Source: G020353235 sp035528295 (GTDB lineage Bacteria > Chloroflexota > Dehalococcoidia > Dehalococcoidales > JAUYDJ01). From it: 12,372 nt of DNA. The stretch is taken from NCBI GenBank assembly GCA_035528295.1, contig DATKYY010000072.1, positions 1-12,372 on the forward strand. The letters run 5' to 3'. Shown here piece after piece: positions 1-5,938 of this stretch. The position numbers were made by a program, and so were the translations under genes. How positions within the stretch are numbered: position 1 is the stretch's first letter; every line of letters starts with the position of its first letter. The notes beneath the pieces were generated by a model that was not told where the DNA came from, ran no database searches, and saw only the letters and a program-made list of their open reading frames with translations.

Positions 1-267
1 CTCAGCTATGTTGGCGATAGCATCATCGGGGAAGAATGCAATCTCGGTGCCGGCACCAAGATTGCCAATCTCAGACTTGATAAAAGGGATATAATAGTCA
101 GCGGTGTGGCTACCAAACGGCGTAAACTGGGGGCGATAATCGGCGACCAGGTTGAGACTGGCATTAATGTCAGCATCAATATCGGCAGTATGATTGGTAA
201 TAATACCCACATTGGACCCGGGGTAACCGTCAGCGGGGTTATTGCCCCGTATTCAAAAATATTATAG
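1..267 (+). CDS. GlmU-like sugar-1-phosphate nucleotidylyltransferase/acetyltransferase, C-terminal part (5' end outside window)
   Basis: Reading frame 1 is open from the first base to a TAG at 265-267, giving the last 88 residues of a protein. They form a left-handed beta-helix of hexapeptide repeats (many I/V-G-x-x and N-I-G-x-x turns). The segments LSYVGDSIIGEECNLGAGT and IANLR, followed by a K-R-R-K-L-G-A-I-I-G-D stretch, match the acetyltransferase active-site region of GlmU and of archaeal ST0452-type enzymes (H/L-x-Y-x-G-D, then N-x-G-A-G-T). In that family the N-terminal domain uridylylates or thymidylylates sugar-1-phosphates, and this domain acetylates GlcN-1-P using acetyl-CoA. The N-terminal transferase domain is not visible, so its presence is inferred. 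The gene ends 10 nt before a second GlmU-like gene and lies in the same direction as glmS, so it probably belongs to a UDP-GlcNAc operon. Confidence 0.85.
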   Translation, partial: LSYVGDSIIGEECNLGAGTKIANLRLDKRDIIVSGVATKRRKLGAIIGDQVETGINVSINIGSMIGNNTHIGPGVTVSGVIAPYSKIL

Positions 268-277
268 AGGTAAGAAA

Positions 278-1453
278 ATGAAACAAGCGGTAATTCTAGC
301 GGCTGGTGAGGGACAGAGACTCAGGCCATTTACCGCCACCAAGCCCAAGGTAATGCTGACCATAGCCGGTAAGCCGATACTGCAGTATGTGGTTGAGTCA
401 CTCGCCCGGAGGGGGATTCGCAACATCGTGCTCGTCGTCGGCTACCGCCGGCAGCAGATATATGACAGCGTGGGCTCGGGGGAGGAATTGGGGGTGGAGA
501 TAACCTATGTCACCCAGGAAAAGCAGCTGGGTACCGCCCATGCCCTCGCCCAGGCAAAGGCAGCCGCCGATAAAGAATTTCTGGTTTTGGCCGGAGACAA
601 TCTTATTGATGCCGATACCATTGCCTGTCTTGAGGGTTTGACACCAGATGCAATGCTGGTGAAGAGGGTAGATAACCCCCTGAGATACGGCGTGGTAACT
701 CTGGCCGAAAGCGCGGTCCAAAATATCACCGAGAAGCCCAAAGAAGCGGTAAGCAATATCGTCAATACCGGCATTTATGCCTTTACCAGGAAAATCTTTG
801 ACTTTATTGGGTCCGAGCTGGATATTCCCGATGTCCTCAACAAAATGATTGCCCAGGGACACGAAGTCAGGGCTAAAGAAATAGACAGCACCTGGCTGGA
901 CGTAGCCTACCCCTGGGATATATTAAGCCTGAACAGCATCGTTCTACAGCGGGTACCGGCCAGCCTGGGTGGCATCATTGAGACCGGCGCTTCTTTAAAG
1001 GGACTGGTCTCGGTGGGTAAAGACACGGTGATAAGGTCAAATTGCTACATCTCCGGTCCGGTGGTTATCGGTACCGGCTGTGAGATTGGGCCTAACGCCT
1101 GCATTCTGCCCGCCACCAGCATCGGCAACAATGTGGTTATCTCACCCTTCACCGAGATAAAAAACAGCGTTATCGGTAATGATGTCAGCCTGGGACCGGG
1201 CTGCTTCATTCAGGACTCGGTTATTGACCGGGGGAGTGTCATCGAGGGGCAATTCACCGCGTTCAGCCGTCAGGCTGAGGTCAAGATTGACGATGAGCAC
1301 CACTCGGTCAGTATCGGGGCAATGCTAGGCGAGGACTGCCAGATTAGCAGCGGCGTGGTGGCCCAGTCCGGCGTCGTCGTCGGTAATCACAGCCAGATAC
1401 AGGCCCTGAAGATAATCAGCGGTCGGTTACCCGACCGTAGTCTGGTCATTTAA
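278..1453 (+). CDS. GlmU-like sugar-1-phosphate nucleotidylyltransferase with left-handed beta-helix tail
   Basis: This 391-aa cytoplasmic enzyme probably transfers a nucleotide from NTP to a sugar-1-phosphate, feeding NDP-sugar or UDP-GlcNAc synthesis. Residues 1-225 are a Rossmann-like nucleotidyltransferase domain: the signature AAGEGQRLRP...TKPK lies at 8-24, followed by LGTAHA, a GDN metal-binding motif, EKP and NTGIYAF. From about residue 235 hexapeptide repeats form a beta-helix. The ATG at 278 is chosen because GAGG stands 7 nt upstream (267-270) and because homology begins at MKQAVILAAG; an upstream in-frame TTG at 242 would only add unconserved residues and overlap the preceding gene. 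The C-terminal helix lacks the Y-x-G-D and N-x-G-A-G-T acetyltransferase motifs that its upstream neighbour has, so acetyltransfer by this copy is doubtful. Sugar specificity (glucose, glucosamine, mannose) cannot be read from the sequence. Confidence 0.9.
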   Translation: MKQAVILAAGEGQRLRPFTATKPKVMLTIAGKPILQYVVESLARRGIRNIVLVVGYRRQQIYDSVGSGEELGVEITYVTQEKQLGTAHALAQAKAAADKEFLVLAGDNLIDADTIACLEGLTPDAMLVKRVDNPLRYGVVTLAESAVQNITEKPKEAVSNIVNTGIYAFTRKIFDFIGSELDIPDVLNKMIAQGHEVRAKEIDSTWLDVAYPWDILSLNSIVLQRVPASLGGIIETGASLKGLVSVGKDTVIRSNCYISGPVVIGTGCEIGPNACILPATSIGNNVVISPFTEIKNSVIGNDVSLGPGCFIQDSVIDRGSVIEGQFTAFSRQAEVKIDDEHHSVSIGAMLGEDCQISSGVVAQSGVVVGNHSQIQALKIISGRLPDRSLVI

Positions 1454-1455
1454 AT

Positions 1456-3237
1456 ATGTGTGGTATTATCGGCTACATCGGCTTAAGGCAAGCCCAGCCC
1501 ATATTGCTTAACTGCCTGGGCAGGCTGGAATACCGTGGCTACGACTCCTGTGGTATCGCGGTGTCCGAGCACGGCATCAACGTATGCAAGGATGCCATCA
1601 GGGTGGAAGCCCTGAAGAAAACGATGCCCCGGCTTGATGGGACCGCCGGCATCGGCCATACCCGGTGGGCAACCCACGGTGAGCCGTCCCTGATAAACGC
1701 CCACCCCCACCTTGACTGCACCGGCAATATTGCCGTGGTGCACAACGGCATAATCACCAACTACCAGAAGTTAAGAGACCAGCTAAGCGGTGAGGGGCAC
1801 CAGTTTGTCTCCGAGACGGACACCGAAGTAATACCCCACCTGATTGAGAAGTACTATCACGGCAACCTGGAGACCGCCGTGGCCGCTGCCCTGAATGACA
1901 TTGAGGGCTCCTATGCCATCATCGTGCTGGCTACCGATGAGCCCAAGCTGGTCGCCGCCCGCAAGGACGGCCCGATAATCATCAGCCTGGGTGACCGGGA
2001 AAACTTTATCGCCTCTGATGTGCCGGCGATTCTGGACTATTCCAACCGGGTGATATACCTGGAAGACGGTGATATCGGCGTTATTACCACCGATAGCATC
2101 AAGGTCAGCCGGCGCGGTAGCGAAGTGGCTACCAAAGTGCACCAGATATCCTGGACGGTGGAGGATGCCCAGAAGGCGGGCTATGAGCACTTCATGCTCA
2201 AGGAGATACACGAGCAACCCAAGGTAATACGGGATACCCTGGCCGGCTGGGTCTCCGGTGAGGCACTGGAGGACTTGGCCGCGATGTGGGCCGACGATAT
2301 AAACGCCCTGCTGATATTAGCCTGCGGCACTTCCTACCACGCCGCCCTGATCGGCAAACAGATTGGGCAGGAGCTGCTCAAGATTCCGGTGCGGGCTGAG
2401 CTCGCTTCTGAGTTCAACTACTCGACTCAGCCCCTGGCCCGGACGCTGGCGATTGCCATTACTCAGTCCGGTGAGACCGCCGACACCCTGAAGGCAATGA
2501 AAAAATTAAAAGAGGTGGGGTGTCAGGCTTTAGCCATCACCAATGTGGTCGGGAGCTCCGCCAGCCGAATTGCCGACCGGACCCTCTATACCCGGGCTGG
2601 CCCGGAGATAAGCGTCGCCGCCACCAAGAGCTTTACCGCCCAGCTTATGGTGTTATATCAGCTAATGATGTCCCATCCTGAGATTAGGGCGCGCCGCTTA
2701 AACAGCATGACCAAAGAATTACGGCAACTGCCCAATAAAGTGCAGCAGGTGCTGGACAACGAGGGCGAGATTGCACAGTACGCCCGAGAGCTGTCCAAAT
2801 ACGAAAGCATATTCTACATCGGGCGGGGGATAAACTTCCCGGTAGCCCTGGAGGGGGCCCTCAAGCTGAAGGAGATTTCCTATATTCACGGTGAGGGCTA
2901 TGCCGCCGGGGAGCTAAAGCACGGTCCTTTTGCCCTGCTGGGCAGTGATACCCCGGTGATTGCCCTTTTAGCCCAGGACGATACCTACGAGCCGATGCTG
3001 ACCAACATCAAGGAGGTCAAGGCAAGAGGCTCGCCTGTCATTGCCCTTACCCGGGAGGGTGACGAGGATATTGAGAAAATAGTGGATAAAGTCCTTACCG
3101 TGCCCCAGGTTGAGGCGATATTCTCCCCGGTGGTGAATACGGTCGCCCTGCAGCTACTGGCCTACTATGCCGCCAGGGAGAGGGGTTGCCCCATAGACTT
3201 CCCACGAAACCTGGCCAAAAGTGTAACCGTGGAGTAG
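1456..3237 (+). CDS. glmS: glutamine--fructose-6-phosphate aminotransferase (isomerizing)
   Basis: GlmS (593 aa, family about 600) makes glucosamine-6-phosphate from fructose-6-phosphate and glutamine, the first committed step to UDP-GlcNAc. The N-terminal class II amidotransferase domain starts MCGIIGYIG, with Cys2 becoming the N-terminal nucleophile, and continues with RLEYRGYDS, GIGHTRWATHG, NAHPH and SETDTEVIPHL. Two SIS sugar-isomerase domains follow, with ACGTSYHA, TQSGETADT and ISVAATKSFTAQL in the first and ALEGALKLKEISY and GELKHGP in the second; the usual end DFPRNLAKSVTVE is intact. The ATG lies 2 nt after the stop of the preceding gene and no Shine-Dalgarno is obvious, which suggests translational coupling. 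There is no room for a glmS ribozyme immediately upstream. All catalytic landmarks are present, so I see no sign of decay. Confidence 0.98.
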   Translation: MCGIIGYIGLRQAQPILLNCLGRLEYRGYDSCGIAVSEHGINVCKDAIRVEALKKTMPRLDGTAGIGHTRWATHGEPSLINAHPHLDCTGNIAVVHNGIITNYQKLRDQLSGEGHQFVSETDTEVIPHLIEKYYHGNLETAVAAALNDIEGSYAIIVLATDEPKLVAARKDGPIIISLGDRENFIASDVPAILDYSNRVIYLEDGDIGVITTDSIKVSRRGSEVATKVHQISWTVEDAQKAGYEHFMLKEIHEQPKVIRDTLAGWVSGEALEDLAAMWADDINALLILACGTSYHAALIGKQIGQELLKIPVRAELASEFNYSTQPLARTLAIAITQSGETADTLKAMKKLKEVGCQALAITNVVGSSASRIADRTLYTRAGPEISVAATKSFTAQLMVLYQLMMSHPEIRARRLNSMTKELRQLPNKVQQVLDNEGEIAQYARELSKYESIFYIGRGINFPVALEGALKLKEISYIHGEGYAAGELKHGPFALLGSDTPVIALLAQDDTYEPMLTNIKEVKARGSPVIALTREGDEDIEKIVDKVLTVPQVEAIFSPVVNTVALQLLAYYAARERGCPIDFPRNLAKSVTVE

Positions 3238-3253
3238 CCACCGGGGGCTAAAG

Positions 3254-4852
3254 CTAAGCCTTGCTGAAAACCTTTTTTATATCGGGATGAAGACCACGAC
3301 CAACCTTGGCCACCGCCTCGTATCTGAGCTGGTTGAGCTGTCCCTGTTTTTGAGCAAACTCAGCCGATGAATAAAGCTTCTCGGGATGCACGAAAATATC
3401 ATCCACTATTCTAATCGCTTTGGGCACCTGAAAGCCGGTAGGCGAATCTACCCAGTCCTCAAGACCACCCCTGAGCAGTGAGTCCAGTATCCCCATGGTG
3501 TATTCCAGCTTGATATCCTTGAAAGGCGCCCCCTCCCCGATACCCCCGGTATTCAGCAGATAATAATTAAGGTGGGGAAGACCCTTGATTATTTCGTAGA
3601 AGATATTGGCATGCTGGGCCAGGTCACCGGCGACAAAGGGGTCATAGAAAAACTCGCTTCTGATTTGACCGGCCTGGGTGGGGTCACCCGCTGAAGATTC
3701 CATCGCCTGCCCCAGAATCATCAGGGCGGTCGCCTGCTCCAGGGTCAGCTTTGATATGGCCGGAATCAACGGTCCTCGGGTAATCACAATCAGGTTATCT
3801 ACCCGGTCGACATCAATATAACGGCTGGCATGCATAAAATCACTTCTCAGGATAACGGCCCGCCCATTTGAGGTTTTTTCCAGATTATAGAAGTCAAAAT
3901 CACCATCATCATTGACATGAACATTTTCGCAGACGGTGTCCGGCTTTAACAATCCATAGAATATTTCGGTTTGTTCCCCCGGGTTCACCCCTTCGGTTTT
4001 AACGAATACTCCCCCCGCCTCAAAGCCGTGAAAGGAGCCGTCAGGCATAAGGACTCCCCCGTCGTCCTGGATAAGCCAGGAGCGTTCGTTCCCCTTTCTG
4101 GCCAGGATGCGGCAGGTAGTAGTTGTCTTCCCGTTAGCACTCAGGGCGATAAGCAGAGTCCGGGTCAGCTGGTAATCCCCGTGTACCGATTGCAGGTAAT
4201 CTTCCCGGCAGCCGCCGTGCAAGAAGATGCCGCCACGCCGGGTCTTGGCTACCCAGTCCTCAGCGGCAAAGACCCCCTTCTTATACTCACCGATGTAGTT
4301 GCCATTCCTGATTATCTTGACAAAGCGACCGCCATCCAGCATCGCCAGCCGGATAGTAATATCTTTCTGGGGAAGAGGCTTGGCTTTATTAGTCTCAAAC
4401 GCCTCATCAGCGAAGAATATAATATGGTAGGCGGGCTGCTTAACCTCTTGCTTTACCGGCATAAAGAGATTTCCCCCGCCGTAGGCAACATGGGCAAACC
4501 GCTCCGGCACAACCAACCTGACCACGGTATCACTGTCTTTATTACCCACAATTCTATCAATGGAAATAAGTTTTTCTTTCGCCAGGGCTGCCTCGCACTG
4601 GGCTAACAGCTTCTCTTCTTCCTTGCCAAAGGGGCAGTCAACGCTATTCTTGGTAAACATCGCCGAGCGGGAACTGGGCTCGCTTTCGGCGACAAAATTT
4701 CCGTATGCCGTCTGCCTGGCGCCGGGTTGCTTTTCCAGAAGCCGCCGCAACTCGGCAGCCGCAGGGTTGTCGGTCAGCCTCTTTTCGGCGATAGCCTTAT
4801 CCCTGATTCTCTCCGCGGTCCGGGCAAACTGCTCCAAATCAAATTTAGCCAC
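3254..4852 (-). CDS. divergent phosphoenolpyruvate carboxykinase, ATP-dependent type
   Basis: This 532-aa protein resembles ATP-type PEP carboxykinase, which converts oxaloacetate plus ATP to PEP, CO2 and ADP (gluconeogenesis or the anaplerotic reverse). Visible landmarks in the family's order are a Ser-Arg-Ser near residue 62 (substrate Arg), GEYKKG at about 188-193 (catalytic Lys pair), IFLHGG at about 209-214 (metal-binding His), a P-loop LSANGKTTTT at about 237-246, the Asp pair in IQDDGG at about 263-264, TSNGRAV at about 327-333, and a C-terminal LLNTGGIGEG. The P-loop differs from the classical GLSGTGKTT. GTG at 4852 is chosen as start because AGGAG (4859-4863) sits 6 nt before it; a TTG 21 nt upstream lacks this support. 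The gene is convergent with glmS, 16 nt apart, and is transcribed from its own promoter. Carboxykinase function is probable, but assignment to the classical pckA subgroup is not certain. Confidence 0.8.
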   Translation of the reverse strand: MAKFDLEQFARTAERIRDKAIAEKRLTDNPAAAELRRLLEKQPGARQTAYGNFVAESEPSSRSAMFTKNSVDCPFGKEEEKLLAQCEAALAKEKLISIDRIVGNKDSDTVVRLVVPERFAHVAYGGGNLFMPVKQEVKQPAYHIIFFADEAFETNKAKPLPQKDITIRLAMLDGGRFVKIIRNGNYIGEYKKGVFAAEDWVAKTRRGGIFLHGGCREDYLQSVHGDYQLTRTLLIALSANGKTTTTCRILARKGNERSWLIQDDGGVLMPDGSFHGFEAGGVFVKTEGVNPGEQTEIFYGLLKPDTVCENVHVNDDGDFDFYNLEKTSNGRAVILRSDFMHASRYIDVDRVDNLIVITRGPLIPAISKLTLEQATALMILGQAMESSAGDPTQAGQIRSEFFYDPFVAGDLAQHANIFYEIIKGLPHLNYYLLNTGGIGEGAPFKDIKLEYTMGILDSLLRGGLEDWVDSPTGFQVPKAIRIVDDIFVHPEKLYSSAEFAQKQGQLNQLRYEAVAKVGRGLHPDIKKVFSKA

Positions 4853-4858
4853 TTTAAT

Positions 4859-4863
4859 CTCCT
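4859..4863 (-). promoter_or_regulatory. ribosome binding site that fixes the start of the PEPCK-like gene
   Basis: AGGAG on the minus strand lies 6 nt upstream of GTG at 4852. It supports the GTG start over the earlier in-frame TTG at 4873, which has no comparable site. Confidence 0.75.
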
Positions 4864-4945
4864 TTTCCCACAATTTCCATCCAGTGGGCGGACATCAAAC
4901 GAAACTGCCCCGGAAAAGCCAACCAGATTGGGGTTACCGGTCAGA

Positions 4946-4968
4946 AACAGGTTGATAAGCAACCCGTT
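4946..4968. promoter_or_regulatory. imperfect 23-bp palindrome at the predicted transcription start of the PEPCK-like gene
   Basis: The arms AACaGGTTG and CAACCcGTT flank a 5-nt centre (ATAAG), so 8 of 9 positions pair. It covers the start site expected from the TATAAT box at 4972-4977 (about 4965). It could be a repressor operator or a 5' hairpin on the mRNA. The pairing is directly visible; the role is inferred. Confidence 0.5.
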
Positions 4969-4971
4969 AAT

Positions 4972-4980
4972 ATTATAGCA
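4972..4980 (-). promoter_or_regulatory. extended -10 promoter of the PEPCK-like gene
   Basis: The minus strand reads TGCTATAAT, a perfect extended -10 element (TGnTATAAT). No good -35 hexamer is found 16-18 bp upstream, which is usual for extended -10 promoters. The predicted start near 4965 leaves a leader of about 113 nt before the GTG at 4852. Confidence 0.65.
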
Positions 4981-4983
4981 TAT

Positions 4984-5003
4984 GGTTAGCACCAGGACTA
5001 ACC
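4984..5003. promoter_or_regulatory. inverted repeat upstream of the PEPCK-like promoter
   Basis: GGTTAG (4984-4989) and CTAACC (4998-5003) form perfect 6-bp arms around an 8-bp centre. The repeat begins 4 bp upstream of the extended -10 element, over the position of a -35 box. It is a candidate operator or activator site; no regulator is encoded beside it. Confidence 0.4.
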
Positions 5004-5028
5004 CCTAAAATCTCAGGGCAGCTGAATA

Positions 5029-5066
5029 TTGACAGCCGAGAGATTAAGGTAAGATTAAGGTATAAT
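5029..5066 (+). promoter_or_regulatory. probable promoter of the GNAT gene, with an overlong spacer
   Basis: TATAAT at 5061-5066 is a consensus -10 with an expected start near 5073, only about 12 nt before the GTG. The only good -35 candidate, TTGACA at 5029-5034, is 26 bp away, far beyond the usual 16-18 bp. The hexamer at the proper distance (5038-5043) reads GAGAGA and is poor. Confidence 0.4.
5041..5062 (+). repeat. perfect 11-bp tandem duplication in promoter spacer
   Basis: AGATTAAGGTA occurs twice head to tail (5041-5051 and 5052-5062), with no match beyond either end. The second copy runs into the TATAAT box, and the pair fills most of the 26-bp gap to TTGACA. Confidence 0.9.
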
Positions 5067-5084
5067 AAAGGTGGTGGGTGGTTT

Positions 5085-5579
5085 GTGATTCGGGAATGTC
5101 AGTCAGGTGAGGTGAAAGAGATATATTCTATCATCAATGAGGCGGCTAAAGCCTATGAAGGCGTTATCCCGGCTGACCGCTACCACCAGCCCTATATGCC
5201 AATGGCTGAACTCAAGCGAGAGATGAAACAGATGACCTTCTTCGGTGAGGAGATAAACGGGGAACTGGTCGGGGTGATGGGATTCCAGCCCGTCAGGGAC
5301 GTTACCCTCATCCGCCATACCTATGTTTTACCGCAGTGGCAGAGACAGGGAATCGGCAGCAACCTGCTTGGCTACCTTGAGCAACTGGTGGCTACGCCCC
5401 GCCTGCTGGTGGGAACATGGACTAAAGCCCGCTGGGCAATCGCCTTCTATCAAAAGCACGGCTTTCACCTGCTGCCCGACAAGGATGAGCTACTCAGAAC
5501 CTACTGGAACATTCCCCAGCGCCAGGTTGAAACCTCAGTCGTGCTCGGAATTGATATCAAAAAGGAGACAAAGGAGTAG
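5085..5579 (+). CDS. GNAT-family N-acetyltransferase
   Basis: This 164-aa cytoplasmic protein has the GNAT fold, in which an acyl group moves from acetyl-CoA to an amine. Motif A is clear at about residues 80-95 (VLPQWQRQGIGSNLL, with Q-R-Q-G-I-G binding the CoA pyrophosphate), preceded by a beta strand ELVGVMGF and followed by AIAFYQKHGF at about 118-127, the usual motif B region. The substrate cannot be read from the sequence. The start is GTG at 5085, the first codon of the conserved region (IRECQSGEVKEIYSIINEA); a G-rich stretch containing AGGTGG lies upstream. It is followed after 2 nt by a DUF5808-like gene, so the two are likely cotranscribed. It diverges from the PEPCK-like gene across a 232-bp control region. 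Confidence 0.88.
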   Translation: MIRECQSGEVKEIYSIINEAAKAYEGVIPADRYHQPYMPMAELKREMKQMTFFGEEINGELVGVMGFQPVRDVTLIRHTYVLPQWQRQGIGSNLLGYLEQLVATPRLLVGTWTKARWAIAFYQKHGFHLLPDKDELLRTYWNIPQRQVETSVVLGIDIKKETKE

Positions 5580-5581
5580 AG

Positions 5582-5938
5582 ATGGATAGCAAGTGGTGCA
5601 ATCGAACGATGCAAGCTACCATGATTGCTCTCGTTCTGGCAGCAATATGCCAGGAACTGGAAAAGCCAGAAGCGGAAAGAGAGTGGCACGGGAAGGTTGC
5701 CAGCTTTGTCCCCTATGACTTCCGCATGCCCACCAGGGAAAAAATGAAAGAAGCCTACTGGAATCCCATGGAGAGACGGGTCTTTACCCCGGAGGTCTTC
5801 GGCATTGGCTGGGCAATCAATTTCTACCGCCTGCTGGAAAATATGGGGATAATCAGGCAGGATGTCTCCGAGGAAAGCTTCCTGATGCCGACCAAGTCCA
5901 TCAAAGAGGTGCTGGAGCAGACTCAGCCCGCCGATTGA
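5582..5938 (+). CDS. small DUF5808-like protein of unknown function
   Basis: This 118-aa protein has no known function. Residues about 58-85 contain YWNPMERRVFTPEVFGIGW followed by AINFYRLL, which resembles DUF5808 (typical pattern: Y-x-N-P-x-D-x-R, V-P-K, G-x-G-W-x-x-N). An N-terminal segment at about 10-24 (MQATMIALVLAAICQ) is moderately hydrophobic but too short and polar-flanked for a confident membrane helix. The ATG follows a good GGAG (5573-5576) at 5 nt, placed inside the end of the GNAT gene, so translation is probably coupled. The final 16 nt overlap the 3' end of mtaB on the other strand. The DUF5808 assignment is from memory of the motif pattern. Confidence 0.75.
   Translation: MDSKWCNRTMQATMIALVLAAICQELEKPEAEREWHGKVASFVPYDFRMPTREKMKEAYWNPMERRVFTPEVFGIGWAINFYRLLENMGIIRQDVSEESFLMPTKSIKEVLEQTQPAD

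Noticed and set aside
242..277. Upstream TTG start for the second GlmU-like gene
   Set aside because: It overlaps the end of the first GlmU-like gene, adds residues unlike the family, and the ATG at 278 has a well-spaced GAGG.
398..862. Long open frame on the minus strand opposite the second GlmU-like gene, with similar ones at 1783-2217, 5501-5947 and 9699-10193 (minus) and 3971-4606 (plus)
   Set aside because: They lie wholly or largely within well-supported genes on the other strand, have low-complexity or unfamiliar products and no ribosome binding sites; they are by-products of codon bias in the real genes.
1440..1456. glmS ribozyme or riboswitch ahead of glmS
   Set aside because: Only 2 nt separate glmS from the preceding coding sequence, and no ribozyme core is visible.
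3235..3278. Possible terminator after glmS (TAGCC...GGCTA and GGCT...AGCC short arms, then a T-run at 3273-3278)
   Set aside because: Stems are only 4-5 bp with poor pairing, the T-run is too far from them, and it is the lysine/glycine coding end of the convergent gene.
4853..4873. TTG start 21 nt upstream for the PEPCK-like gene
   Set aside because: No ribosome binding site precedes it, and it would put the good AGGAG inside the coding sequence, 6 nt before the GTG.
4774..4992. Small minus-strand open frame across the PEPCK-like leader
   Set aside because: It uses a different frame from the PEPCK-like gene, overlaps its start, spans the promoter itself, and has no ribosome binding site.
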